Assembly: GCF_019977235.1 (NCBI RefSeq)
Contig: NZ_AP024646.1
Span: forward strand, 4,216,001 to 4,280,000
Direction: 5' to 3'
Origin: Arthrobacter sp. StoSoilB5
Lineage (GTDB): Bacteria > Actinomycetota > Actinomycetes > Actinomycetales > Micrococcaceae
DNA: 64,000 nucleotides
In this document: positions 17,601 through 26,457 of the stretch, piece after piece
How positions within the stretch are numbered: position 1 is the first letter of the stretch
Layout: the number at the start of each line of letters is the position of its first letter
Translations under genes and position numbers: made by a program
Notes under the pieces: model-generated
Databases searched by the model: none
What the model was told of the DNA's origin: nothing
Seen by the model: the letters and a program-made list of their open reading frames with translations, nothing else

Positions 17601-20600
17601 GTGACTGGGCTCCCTGCAGGCAGCTACAAAGTGAACTTCGAGGGAAACAACACCGGTGCCCTGGAGCAATGGCACAGTAACGCCGCCTCCTTCGACACAG
17701 CCACCATCGTCACCCTGACTACGGGCCAGGACCTGGCAGGCGTCAACGCCACATTGGTCAAAGGCGCGACCATCAGCGGTAAAGTCACCGCAACCGCCGG
17801 CGTCAATCTAACCAACACCCGCGCGGAGCTCTTCAAGACAGACAACAAGGACTACAACGTGGGCTCCGCCGATCTCGGTTCCGACGGCAGCTACAGGTTC
17901 AGCGGCCTCACGGCTGGCAGCTACAAGGTGAAGTTCACCGGAAACGAGACAGGGGCGTTGGATCAGTGGCACAGCAACGCCGCTTCCTTTGAAACTGCCA
18001 CCACTCTCACAGTGACCACCGGGCAGGACCTCACCGGCATCAACGCCACGCTGGTCAAGGGCGCGACGATCAGCGGCAAAGTCACCGCCCCGGCCGGCGT
18101 GAGCCTTTCCACTATCAGGGCCTACGCCTACAAGTCCGATACCGAGTCCTACCCGATCGCGAACTCCGTCCTCAGTTCCAATGGCAGCTTCAAGATCATT
18201 GGGCTCCCGGCCGGCAACTACAAACTGAAGTTCTCCGGTTCCGGTTCCGGAGCGCAGGACCTGTGGCACAGCAACGCGTCATCCTTCGCCACCGCCACGT
18301 CCATCACCCTGACTACCAGTCAGGACTTGATCGGTCTCAATGCCACGCTTGTTAAGGGCGCGACGATCAGCGGCAAAATTACGGCACCGGCCGGAGTCAG
18401 CCTGGGCGGTGTCAGCGTCGCCGTCTACAAATCCGACAACGCCTATTCGTCCGTCGCGAGCACTTCGGTCGGGTCCGACGGCAGCTACAAGCTCATCGGG
18501 CTTCCCCCTGGAAGTTACAAAGTGAATTTCGGTGGAAACAACACCGGGGCCTTGGACCAGTGGCACGCAAACGCTACGTCCTTCGCCACCGGCACCACAG
18601 TCACTCTGACCACGGGCCAAGACCTCAGCGGCATCAACGCCACCCTCGTCAAGGGTGCGACGATCAGCGGCAAAATCACCGCACCGACCGGTGTCAGTCT
18701 GGCCAGCGCCTACGTTTATGCGTACAAGGCCGACGACCCCAGCTGGTACGTGCAATACGCATCCATCGGATCAGATGGCAGCTACAAGCTCATTGGCCTC
18801 CCGGCCGGCAGCTACAAACTGAACTTCGGTGGATACGACACCGGTGCCCTTGATCTCTGGTACAAGAACGGAACTACCTTCGCCACGGGCACGGCAGTGA
18901 GCGTCACCACAGGGCAGGACCTCACCGCTGTCAACGCCGCCTACATCAAGGGCGCCACCATCAGCGGCAAGATCACCGCGCCGGCCGGCATAGCAGTTCA
19001 AAACACGAGAGTGGAGCTTTACAAGAGTGATTCGGCCAATGCCGTTGTGGAATCCGCAAGGGTCGGTTCGGACGGCAGCTACAAGCTCATCGGGCTTCCT
19101 GCAGGCAGCTACAAACTGAAGTTCGCGAGCAACGGGACTGGTGCCCTGGACCAGTGGCACGCCAACGCTGCCTCCTTCGCCACGGCCAACGCCGTCACCC
19201 TCACCAATAGCCAAGATCTCGCCGGCGTCAACGCCACCCTGGTTAAGGGTGCGAGCATCAGCGGCAAGCTCTCGGCTGCTGCCGGAATCACTCCGGCCAA
19301 CGCCTACGTCCACGTCTACTCGGCAACCAACGCCGGCTCGCCGGTGGAGTCGACCAGGGTCAGTGCGGATGGCAGCTATAAGATCATCGGTCTGCCCACG
19401 GGCTCCTACAAGGCAAAACTTGAGGGTTCCAGCAGCGGAGCAACCGACCAGTGGTATGGCGGAGCCTCGTTTGAAACGGCATCATCCTTGGCGCTGACCG
19501 CAGGGCTGGAGAAGGCATCTGTCAATTTCACGGCCCAACTCGGCGCTTCAATTGCCGGCAAGATCTCCGGGTCCAGGCAAGGCTATTCACCAGTCACGGT
19601 CCTTGACGGGACTGGCAAAGCTGTCAAGCAAGGCTATTCCGATCAGGCCGGCAACTTCAGCGTCGTTGGGCTTGCCGCCGGGTCCTACAAGGTGGCGTTC
19701 AACCGTTCCAGTGGTTACTCCACCGAGGAAGCCCAGTTCTACCAGAACAAACCCGAGTCGGCGGGCGTAGGACAGGCCTCCACGCTGGCAGTCCAAGCCG
19801 GACAACCAGTCCTGAACGTCAACGCGACCCTGACCGCCGGCAGCACACTCAGTGGAACTGTTCTCGACAAAGCTGGAAAGCCAGTGGCCCGTGTTCCCGT
19901 GTACGCCTATACAACCAACGGCTCGCTCGTCACACGTAGTTCCTGGACGGACTCCACTGGCAAATACTCAATTCCGGGACTGAGCACGGGCCAGTATGTG
20001 GTCAAGGTCAGCACCGGGAACCCGGAACTGGGAGACCTGTATTCAGGGAACGTGACAAGTGAAGCTGCTGCAAAGCCTGTGGCCATGGTCAGCGGCAGCA
20101 CCACGACCCTCAACCTGGCCTTCCCAGCCCAAGCGCTGAGTCCGGCTCCGGTTCCGACGATCACGGGAACGGCAAAGGTGGGGTCCACACTTACGGCGGG
20201 GCCGGGCGTCTGGGGCCCCGCGCCGGTGACCTTGACTTACCAATGGAAAGCCAACGGCGTCGCGGTGGTGGGCGGTACCGCTGCCACGTACGTGCCGGTA
20301 GCCGGGGATGTTGGCAAGACTCTGACCGTCACCGTGACTGGCAGCAAGATCGGCTACACCACCGCCAGTAAGACCTCCGCAGCAACCGCCGCGGTCCTTG
20401 CCCTGCCGGCGTTGGCCCCGGCTCCAGTACCCACCATCACGGGAACCGCGAAAGTCGGGTCAACCCTCACCGCGGTACCGGGTATTTGGGGACCATCCCC
20501 GGTCACCCTGAGCTATCAATGGAAAGCCAACGGTCTCGTGATCACTGGCGCTACGGCCGCGACCTACGTGCCAGTCACCGGCGATGTCGGCAAAACCATC

Positions 20601-21506
20601 ACCGTCACCGTGACCGGCAGCAAGGCCGGCTACGCCACCGCCAGTAAGACCTCCGCAGCAACCGCCGCGGTCCTGGCCCTGCCAGCGTTGTCGCCGGCTC
20701 CGGTGCCGACCATCACCGGCACAGCCAAGGTCGGATCGACCCTCACCGCGGTACCGGGTATTTGGGGACCATCCCCGGTCACCCTGAGCTATCAATGGAA
20801 AGCCAACGGTCTCGTGATCACTGGCGCTACGGCCGCGACCTACGTGCCAGTCAACGGCGATGTCGGCAAAACCATCACCGTCACTGTCACCGGCAGCAAG
20901 GCCGGCTACGCCACCGCAAGCAAGACCTCCGCAGCAACCGCCGCGGTCCTTGCATTGCCGGCGTTGGCCCCGGCACCGGCGCCCACCATCACCGGCACAG
21001 CCAAGGTCGGATCGACCCTCACCGCCGTACCGGGCGTGTGGGGACCATCCCCAGTCACCCTGACCTATCAATGGAAAGCCAACGGTGTTTCCATCACCGG
21101 TGGTACTGCCGCAACGTACGTCCCGGTCACCGGGGATGTCGGCAAAACCATCACCGTCACCGTGACCGGCAGCAAGATCGGATACACCACCGCCAGCCAA
21201 ACCTCCGCAGCAACCGCGGCGGTCGTGGCCCTGCCAGCGCTGGGACCGGCACCGGTACCCACCATCACCGGCACAGCCAAGGTCGGATCGACCCTCACCG
21301 CGGTACCAGGTATTTGGGGACCATCCCCAGTCACCCTGACCTACCAATGGAAAGCCAACGGTGTTTCCATCACCGGTGGTACTGCCGCGACCTACGTCCC
21401 GGTCACCGGGGATGTCGGCAAAACCATCACCGTCACCGTGACCGGCAGCAAGGCCGGCTACGCCACCGCAAGCAAGACCTCCGCAGCAACCGCCGCGGTC
21501 GTTTAA
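14682..21506 (+). CDS. Giant secreted repeat protein (carboxypeptidase-regulatory-like and Ig-like repeats)
   Basis: A 2274-residue exported protein. GTG at 14682 follows a GGGGGG ribosome site and begins a signal peptide with cleavage near ASA-AE (residue 33). Residues 41-1821 are about 18 tandem units near 99 residues long; units 1-16 share SGKVTAPAG, SDGSYKIIGLPAGSYKLKF, GALDQWHSNAASFETAT and TGQDLTGINATLVKGATI, while 17 and 18 are diverged. Each unit looks like a carboxypeptidase regulatory-like (transthyretin-type) beta sandwich. Residues 1822-2274 are five units of about 92 residues with PTITGTAKVGSTLTAVPG, YQWKANG and DVGKTITVTVTGSKAGY, an Ig-like fold common in Arthrobacter surface proteins. 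The last unit ends directly at the stop; no LPXTG, membrane helix or SLH domain follows. A matrix or adhesion role is inferred. Confidence 0.9.
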   Translation: MLRFATNLRVWISVLLAAAAGMFFLGGLQASAAETLPASISGKVTAPTGVILSNVRVEVYETNSPDFYVDSVWVTSDGSYNVPGLQPDSYKLKFSASGTGALDTWYSNASTFDDATAVTLTSGQNLPGVNATLVKGATISGKVTAPAGVNLNSAKVEAYPTSGGDSYAESAYVGSDGNYKIVGLPAGSYKLKFTGYDTGALDQWHNNAATFETATAVSLTAGQDLTGINATLIKGATISGKVSAPAGIDVSGASVELYKASSENSFVGSAYVNSDGTYKFIGLQAGSYKLKFAGGDTGALDQWHSNAASFSAATAIVITGGQDLTGINATLIKGATIGGTITAPAGVSLQSTRIYVYKASDESSYLASAYPGFDGTYKIIGLPAGSYKVKFAGNGNGALEQWYNNTATFETATAINLTAGQDASGVNATLVKGATISGKVTAPAGVTLPNTYVYLYKADDAGSYYSYTWVGSDGSYSFIGLPAGSYKLNFTGYNSGALDQWHSNATSFDSATAITLTTGQDLTGINATLIKGATISGKITVPTGVTLGYNTYAYAYSASFSSSPVKSVSVSSDGSYKIIGLPAGSYKLKFSGYNTGALDQWHSNAASFETATTITLTTGQDLTGVNATLVKGASISGKIAAPAGVDLTNTRAELYKTSDSYSPVASAYANPDGTYKFRGLAAGSYKLKFSGYGTGTLDQWHLRATSFDTATVIALVTGQDLTGINPTLVKGATVSGKITAPAGIDVRDTWVAIYKSDSSYPTIGSAYPASDGSYKITGLPAGSYKVEFDGGGTGALAQWHSGAASFETATAVTVTTGQDLTGINATLAKGATISGKVTPPAGVSLGYLQVSIYSSDNEYTYVDSTYIGSDGSYKFTGLPAGSYKVRFGGNDSRTLAQWYSNAASFETATVVSVTTGQDLTGINATLVKSATVSGKVTAPTGVDLANARVYVYKSDDPGSYASYSYVGSDGTYMVTGLPAGSYKVNFEGNNTGALEQWHSNAASFDTATIVTLTTGQDLAGVNATLVKGATISGKVTATAGVNLTNTRAELFKTDNKDYNVGSADLGSDGSYRFSGLTAGSYKVKFTGNETGALDQWHSNAASFETATTLTVTTGQDLTGINATLVKGATISGKVTAPAGVSLSTIRAYAYKSDTESYPIANSVLSSNGSFKIIGLPAGNYKLKFSGSGSGAQDLWHSNASSFATATSITLTTSQDLIGLNATLVKGATISGKITAPAGVSLGGVSVAVYKSDNAYSSVASTSVGSDGSYKLIGLPPGSYKVNFGGNNTGALDQWHANATSFATGTTVTLTTGQDLSGINATLVKGATISGKITAPTGVSLASAYVYAYKADDPSWYVQYASIGSDGSYKLIGLPAGSYKLNFGGYDTGALDLWYKNGTTFATGTAVSVTTGQDLTAVNAAYIKGATISGKITAPAGIAVQNTRVELYKSDSANAVVESARVGSDGSYKLIGLPAGSYKLKFASNGTGALDQWHANAASFATANAVTLTNSQDLAGVNATLVKGASISGKLSAAAGITPANAYVHVYSATNAGSPVESTRVSADGSYKIIGLPTGSYKAKLEGSSSGATDQWYGGASFETASSLALTAGLEKASVNFTAQLGASIAGKISGSRQGYSPVTVLDGTGKAVKQGYSDQAGNFSVVGLAAGSYKVAFNRSSGYSTEEAQFYQNKPESAGVGQASTLAVQAGQPVLNVNATLTAGSTLSGTVLDKAGKPVARVPVYAYTTNGSLVTRSSWTDSTGKYSIPGLSTGQYVVKVSTGNPELGDLYSGNVTSEAAAKPVAMVSGSTTTLNLAFPAQALSPAPVPTITGTAKVGSTLTAGPGVWGPAPVTLTYQWKANGVAVVGGTAATYVPVAGDVGKTLTVTVTGSKIGYTTASKTSAATAAVLALPALAPAPVPTITGTAKVGSTLTAVPGIWGPSPVTLSYQWKANGLVITGATAATYVPVTGDVGKTITVTVTGSKAGYATASKTSAATAAVLALPALSPAPVPTITGTAKVGSTLTAVPGIWGPSPVTLSYQWKANGLVITGATAATYVPVNGDVGKTITVTVTGSKAGYATASKTSAATAAVLALPALAPAPAPTITGTAKVGSTLTAVPGVWGPSPVTLTYQWKANGVSITGGTAATYVPVTGDVGKTITVTVTGSKIGYTTASQTSAATAAVVALPALGPAPVPTITGTAKVGSTLTAVPGIWGPSPVTLTYQWKANGVSITGGTAATYVPVTGDVGKTITVTVTGSKAGYATASKTSAATAAVV
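14802..20144 (+). repeat. Tandem array of about 18 coding units, near 297 bp each
   Basis: In-frame tandem units encode the 99-residue motif described for the giant protein. The first 16 keep the start (SGK) and end (KGATI) phrases almost unchanged while residues 12-30 of each unit vary. Variation confined to the same short segment in every unit suggests a constant scaffold with a changing face. Confidence 0.9.
20145..21503 (+). repeat. Five tandem coding units of about 276 bp
   Basis: Units of 92 codons with very high base identity. From about 20465 to 20610 the sequence is repeated at a 276-base offset with a single visible difference, which changes Thr to Asn in PVTGD. The fifth unit stops before the LALPAL linker. 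Such identity points to recent duplication or gene conversion. Confidence 0.92.
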
Positions 21507-21555
21507 GAGTCGCTCCTCGTAACCTCGATATGTCCCAGCGAATGGTCAGCCGCCC

Positions 21556-22371
21556 CTACCCCGCAACCCCCGACAGAAACCCCTCAACATCCTCAGCAAC
21601 CCGCTCCGGGCACTCCCACAACACCAAGTGCCCCGTCTTCTCGTAGATCCTTAACCGAGCACCACGGATACGGCTGGCAAGGGTTTCTTGATGGTGTCGT
21701 GGGACCAGGTGGTCATGCGCGCCCCACAGGATGAGCGTCGGGGCTGAGATGGTGCCGGCTTCCGATGGCGGGACAGCCTCGTAGTAGCCGCGCAGGGAAG
21801 CCTTCCAAACGGCTGCCGGCATGGCCAAACCATCCTGCACCCTGTCCTCGATGTACGCGGCGGGCACGGTGTGCAGCAGCCGGTACCAGGACAAAGACTC
21901 ACGGACCCAGTCCCCCGAAATTGGATCAGTGAGCTCCTCGACTTCGCTCGCAAACGGTGGTTTCCCGTGCAGGCTCAAGGGAGATCCCACCAGAGTCAGT
22001 GAGGCCACGAGCTCCGGATGCATCACAGCGAGTTGTTGCGCCACGTATCCCCCGCTGGATGAACCCAAGACGTGAGCCCTCGCGAAACCCAACGCATCAA
22101 ACACTGCAACTACGTCTTCCACAACCGCTGGCAGCGAGTACCCGTCTTCTGGCTTGTCGGCCCCACCATGGCCGCGTAGGTCCGGCGCCACCAGAGTAAC
22201 GGACGGCAGCGAGGCAATCAGCCGCTCAAAACTCCGCCAGGATTCACCCCACGCATGCAACAAGACCAAGGGCGCCGCGCCGTCGTCGTTCGCTTCACCA
22301 AGGTGACCCTGCACAAAACAGGGCACGTTGATCCCGGTGCGCAGAGCGATTGTCCTCACCTCTGACTCCAT
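21556..22371 (-). CDS. Alpha/beta-fold hydrolase
   Basis: A 271-residue alpha/beta hydrolase: VLLHAWGESW oxyanion-hole block near residue 40, PDLRGHGGADKP near 63-74, nucleophile elbow G-S-S-S-G with Ser105, acid in WGAHDHLVP and histidine in TGHLVLWE. It resembles general ester, lactone or epoxide-type hydrolases; no substrate is suggested by its neighbours. It is a single gene in opposite direction to the giant repeat gene, starting at ATG 22371. Confidence 0.9.
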   Translation of the reverse strand: MESEVRTIALRTGINVPCFVQGHLGEANDDGAAPLVLLHAWGESWRSFERLIASLPSVTLVAPDLRGHGGADKPEDGYSLPAVVEDVVAVFDALGFARAHVLGSSSGGYVAQQLAVMHPELVASLTLVGSPLSLHGKPPFASEVEELTDPISGDWVRESLSWYRLLHTVPAAYIEDRVQDGLAMPAAVWKASLRGYYEAVPPSEAGTISAPTLILWGAHDHLVPRHHQETLASRIRGARLRIYEKTGHLVLWECPERVAEDVEGFLSGVAG

Positions 22372-22449
22372 GCGGCCAGAGTACGCCCGCCGTCACCCAT
22401 CCGCACGGGCCGGTGCCAGCTCCGTCGGCGTTCTCGCTGCCGACACGAC

Positions 22450-22485
22450 AGAGGCGGAGCCACCCTGTTAGGTGGCCCCGCCTCT
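22450..22485 (-). terminator. Hairpin after the carboxylate transporter gene
   Basis: A 14-base stem with one mismatch (22451-22464 with 22471-22484, six-base loop) lies between the stop of the transporter gene at 22607 and the start of the hydrolase gene. It has no clear U-tract, so it may act as a weak terminator or mRNA 3' stabiliser. Confidence 0.6.
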
Positions 22486-22606
22486 GGTGCGTTGGGATCA
22501 TCCAGTCCTGCGCCCGTCTGTCGGGTTACCTGTTGCGTTGGTATGCAGGGCGGGTCCCTCCGCGTACCGACCTGGAGTTGCCGGCAGTCATGTGAAAACG
22601 TGCGGC

Positions 22607-24055
22607 TTAGAGGATGCCGGTCGGAACGAGGAGGGCCCAAGCCATAGCGGGCGCCACCAGGACCACTCCACCGGCGTAGATCATCAGCTGCTTGTAGACG
22701 CGCTGACGGTCTGACTCCTGGGCGTTGGCCACGATCAGTGCGCCGTCGGTGGAGAAGGGCGAAACATCCACCACGGTTGCTGCGATAGCCAGGGCTGCGA
22801 CCGTTCCGGATGCACTCAACGTGCTGGAGGCCAGCAGCGGCCCGGCGAGCGGGATGAAGGCGGTCAGCAGCGCTGTGGACGAGGCAAATGCAGAGCCGAC
22901 GCCGATCACGTAGCAGAGAACCAACGCGATCAGCAGCGGTGCGCCGAGCGCCAAAGCCATCTCTGCAAGGGTGTCGATAACTCCCACATGCTGCAGCAGG
23001 GAGACGTACGTAATCATGCCGGCCACCAGGAGGACGGTGGACCAGGAAACGCCGCCAATGAAGGTCCGGTGTTCCTTGATGTTGATCAGCGCCAGCAGCA
23101 GGCCGGCGGAAAGGGCAACAAAGCCAATCGGCATCCGGAAGCCCAACGTGCAGACGAGCATGACGGCGATCAGCAGAAGCGTGATGATCTGCTGGCCGTG
23201 AGGCCGCGTGGTGCGGGGAGTTTCGAGGTCCATGTTCTGGACCCCGGCGCCGTCCTTCAGCTTGCCCAAGACCGCGAACAAAGCCAGGGAGAGTGCCGAG
23301 AGGAGCAGGTTGATGGCGAAGCTCGCCGCGAAGAGTCCGCCCTGGGAAATGGGGAAGCCGTTGTCATGTGCGATGTTGTGGACCAGGACGCCGGCAACCG
23401 AGAGTGGCGAGAACCCACCGGCGTGTGCGCCATTGATGACGAAGGCACCCATGAGGACGGGGTGGATGCGTGACTCGTAAGCGAATCCCATGGCAGCAGG
23501 TGCCAGAAGTGCGACGGCGGCCGGCGAGAACGTGCCCAGCGAGGTCAGCGCGGCAGCAATAAGGAAGAAGACCCACGGCAGCAGCAGCGTCTTACCCCTG
23601 ACGAGGCGCACACAGTTCTGCACGATGATGTCGATGGTTCCATTGCGGTTTGCCATGCTGAAGAAGTACGTCACGCCGATGATCGTCAGGACGATGCTGG
23701 CCGGGAAGTCCTCCAGGATCTCCTTATCGGTCATTCCCAGCATGAAATACCCGACGCCGAACGAGGCTACCAGCCCCATCACACCGATGTTCAGGGGCCA
23801 CTTGGTAGCGACAACGAACATGACCACGAGGATGACCAAGGGAATGATCTGCGTAGCGGTCAAGGTCGGCTCCGTTCCCGAGGTGGCCGCCGGGTTGAAA
23901 ATGGCGCCTCCGAACATCAGAGCGGCCAGACCCAGGACAGCAATCACGGCTGCTGTTATCAGCAGGATACGGCGGCTGCGGTTGGGACGTTTGGAACCAG
24001 CCTCCTGAACATCATCCACTGATGTGGGGGCGGCTTGGTAATCGGTCTTAGTCAT
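22607..24055 (-). CDS. Ion-transporter superfamily permease, probable di/tricarboxylate carrier
   Basis: A 482-residue protein with about 12 hydrophobic helices after a 30-residue charged N-terminus. Two re-entrant-like segments (FSMANRNGTIDIIVQNC, and GVGSAFASSTALLTAFIPLAG in the second half) and the inverted-repeat layout place it in the CitM/ArsB/SLC13 group, closest in look to the MatC malonate/dicarboxylate carriers. It lies 47 bases downstream of the PrpF-type isomerase gene in one operon, so it probably brings in the carboxylate the isomerase handles. Substrate identity is inferred from context only. Confidence 0.8.
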   Translation of the reverse strand: MTKTDYQAAPTSVDDVQEAGSKRPNRSRRILLITAAVIAVLGLAALMFGGAIFNPAATSGTEPTLTATQIIPLVILVVMFVVATKWPLNIGVMGLVASFGVGYFMLGMTDKEILEDFPASIVLTIIGVTYFFSMANRNGTIDIIVQNCVRLVRGKTLLLPWVFFLIAAALTSLGTFSPAAVALLAPAAMGFAYESRIHPVLMGAFVINGAHAGGFSPLSVAGVLVHNIAHDNGFPISQGGLFAASFAINLLLSALSLALFAVLGKLKDGAGVQNMDLETPRTTRPHGQQIITLLLIAVMLVCTLGFRMPIGFVALSAGLLLALINIKEHRTFIGGVSWSTVLLVAGMITYVSLLQHVGVIDTLAEMALALGAPLLIALVLCYVIGVGSAFASSTALLTAFIPLAGPLLASSTLSASGTVAALAIAATVVDVSPFSTDGALIVANAQESDRQRVYKQLMIYAGGVVLVAPAMAWALLVPTGIL

Positions 24056-24102
24056 GGTCTTTACTCCTCGTTGAGTGGGCTGATTTCACTGAGCAGCGGA
24101 TG

Positions 24103-25218
24103 TTATTGGGCGGCTGATGCGAAGGAAGGCTCGACGGCGCTGCCGAGGAGTTCCGGGAGATGCAGGGTAGTGGTGGCGATAGTGCGTGCCGTACGGTCCA
24201 CCCCGACCAACAAGGACCCGTCGCGTTCTTCGCTCCAGGTCTCGATCACGCCCGCAGGAGTACGAAGCCGCAGGATGGACCGCGGTTCACTGCCCGTGAT
24301 GCTGTTGAGGACAGTTCCTGGGGTGCTTGCTGCAAGCGTCAGGGCGATGCTTCCGGTAATTGCCAGGGCCGGGTGGGGCTTGCCCATGGAGAGCATCATG
24401 ACGTTGACATCGCCGGTGTCCCCCGCGCCGGGGGCACCGACTATCGCGAGCTTGGGGATAGCGCGGGCGGCATCCTTGACGGTTGGGGCAAGGCCCATGC
24501 GGACTGCGGCCTGCCGCCGGATCTGGTCCAGGGTGTCCAACTGAAGCATTACTCCCGCCTGCCAACTTTCGAAGCGGGCGGTGTCCAGGCCCAGCTCCTC
24601 AGCCTTGACGATCACAACCGGAGCTCCGGCGTCGACCATTGAAACTGTCCAGCGCGTCCCGCCAGCGCTTATCGTGTCCGTCGGTTCGCCGGTGGGCAGC
24701 AGCTTCCCGGTCGTCTTTCCGGCGGGATCCTTGAAGCCCAGGCCCACCCGGTAGCCGGGAAATACGACGCCGGGCATCTCCGCATTCGGGACGATCGGCA
24801 GAGCCCCCGCGGGGGTGGCAACGCGCTGGATGATGATCTGGCCTGTGTTGGTGTTGCGCGTGACGATTCGGGTGTTGTCACCGCTGGGCGTCACCCAGCC
24901 CTTCTCGATCGCGTACAGTCCAACAACTGCGGAGCAGTTTCCACAGTTACTCCCCCAGTCCACGGCCGCTTCCTCGATGCCGACCTGCGCGAAGGTGAAC
25001 TCGACGTCGACATCCTGGTCGGCGGGACGGCGCAGAATCATGGCCTTGCTGGTGGTGGAGGTTGATCCTCCGACGCCGTCAATTTGGCGGTGGTCCGGGC
25101 TGCCGAAAAGCCGGGGCAGCAACGAGTCGAGGTCCTTGTGGGTTTCGTCCAGGTGTTCACCTTCGAAGACCCAGCACTTGCTGGTGCCTCCACGCATCCA
25201 TTCCGCTTCAATCTTCAT
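24103..25218 (-). CDS. PrpF family isomerase (methylaconitate / oxalomesaconate-type)
   Basis: A 371-residue PrpF-family protein (PF04303). It opens with the family's N-terminal MRGGTSK (residues 8-14), and has the cysteine motif SNCGNCSA near residues 90-97 and MLSMGKPHPALAITGSIALT in the second half. The fold is two diaminopimelate-epimerase-like halves. Members shift double bonds in unsaturated tricarboxylates such as 2-methylaconitate or 4-oxalomesaconate. No prpBCD or gallate genes are nearby; pairing with a carboxylate permease and a divergent LysR regulator suggests use of an imported unsaturated polycarboxylate. Confidence 0.9.
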   Translation of the reverse strand: MKIEAEWMRGGTSKCWVFEGEHLDETHKDLDSLLPRLFGSPDHRQIDGVGGSTSTTSKAMILRRPADQDVDVEFTFAQVGIEEAAVDWGSNCGNCSAVVGLYAIEKGWVTPSGDNTRIVTRNTNTGQIIIQRVATPAGALPIVPNAEMPGVVFPGYRVGLGFKDPAGKTTGKLLPTGEPTDTISAGGTRWTVSMVDAGAPVVIVKAEELGLDTARFESWQAGVMLQLDTLDQIRRQAAVRMGLAPTVKDAARAIPKLAIVGAPGAGDTGDVNVMMLSMGKPHPALAITGSIALTLAASTPGTVLNSITGSEPRSILRLRTPAGVIETWSEERDGSLLVGVDRTARTIATTTLHLPELLGSAVEPSFASAAQ

Positions 25219-25458
25219 GGCAATCCGTCCATCTCCTCATGCCGCTCTGGGTTTCAGGGGCCTATAAGAAGAATGATCCGCATCACAAATGAAGACAATG
25301 TTGGATATTTTACGGGGTATGTAGAGATGCTTCATTCACTGCGGTTTGAGCTGTTGAAGGCTGCCTACATTTTGGCTACTGGCTGCTTTCGGGGCAATAG
25401 CTAGGGGAAATCGCGCAGGATTGCATAGAATGAACCAAAATAAGAGGAGAGTTAACTG

Positions 25459-26397
25459 ATGCTTAATGATCATGGCCAGGAATTATTCGACATCCGGCGG
25501 TTGGCTCTGCTGGTTGAGGTGGTGGAGCAAGGATCCATCACTGCTGCGGCCGATCTGATGCTGTACACGCCATCGGCGGTCTCCCAACAACTGCGCAAGC
25601 TTGAGCAGGAAGTAGGGCAGCCGCTTCTTACCCGCCGCTCGCGTGGCGTGGTGCCGACAGAAGCCGGCCAGGTGCTCGCCGGGCACGCCCGCAAAATGGT
25701 GGGACAGATGCGCGCCGCCCGGAACGACCTGGACCAGATCGCTGGACTTCGACGCGGGTCCCTGACAGTGGGCACGTTTCCCACCCTCGCCGGATCGTTC
25801 TTGCCGCTCGTGATCCGCGCTTTCAAGAAGCGATACCCGGCCATCAGCCTGTCCGTCCGCAGCGCCCGTTTTGAGGAACTGGTCTCGGACCTCGAATCCG
25901 GAGAGACCGGCCTTTGCCTGCTCTGGGACTACCCTTGGAATCGCTTCCATGACGACGCTATCCGGACAACCGAAGTTTTCCAGGAAAGCACAGTCATCCT
26001 GGTGGCTAAAGGACACCCCCTCGCCGACCTCGATGAAGTAAAGATGGAGGATCTGAAAAAGGAATCCTGGATCGTGCGTGCGGACGCGCACCCCGTGGTG
26101 GAAGTCCTCCGACGCTCGGCCAACGAAGCCGGCTTCGAGCCCACCATCGGATTCTTGGCCAACGACTACCAGGAAGCACAGGCCATGGTCAGCGTTGGAA
26201 TGGGCGTCGCAATGGTGCCGAAAACCGCCGTCGCACTCCAACACCCCGACGTCCGGGTCCTGAGCCTCGGAGCTGCTGCCCCACTGCGCCGGGTGCTCCT
26301 TGCCCAACGCCAGGACAAGGTCTATGCCCCCGCCGAGGTCGCGTTCCACACAACTCTTTTGGAAATCGCCCGGGACCACGTTGGGGATTACCTCTAA
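25459..26397 (+). CDS. LysR-type transcriptional regulator
   Basis: This 312-residue regulator has an N-terminal winged helix (residues about 10-70: GSITAAADLMLYTPSAVSQQ recognition region) and a periplasmic-binding-like effector domain from about residue 95. AGGAGAG precedes the ATG. It is divergent from the PrpF gene across 240 bases, the usual layout in which a LysR protein controls the divergent operon and itself. An effector related to the transported carboxylate is likely. Confidence 0.93.
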   Translation: MLNDHGQELFDIRRLALLVEVVEQGSITAAADLMLYTPSAVSQQLRKLEQEVGQPLLTRRSRGVVPTEAGQVLAGHARKMVGQMRAARNDLDQIAGLRRGSLTVGTFPTLAGSFLPLVIRAFKKRYPAISLSVRSARFEELVSDLESGETGLCLLWDYPWNRFHDDAIRTTEVFQESTVILVAKGHPLADLDEVKMEDLKKESWIVRADAHPVVEVLRRSANEAGFEPTIGFLANDYQEAQAMVSVGMGVAMVPKTAVALQHPDVRVLSLGAAAPLRRVLLAQRQDKVYAPAEVAFHTTLLEIARDHVGDYL

Positions 26398-26457
26398 GGC
26401 TGTCGCTGGATCCGAGAGAGACCACCGCCTGCGCCGGTGGAACAGGTATCCTGTGAT

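Noticed and set aside
20460..21347. Long minus-strand frame and a plus-strand shifted frame (20762-21646) over the Ig-like repeats
   Set aside because: Low-complexity shadow translations of the 276-base repeats, without signal, start site or known motif.
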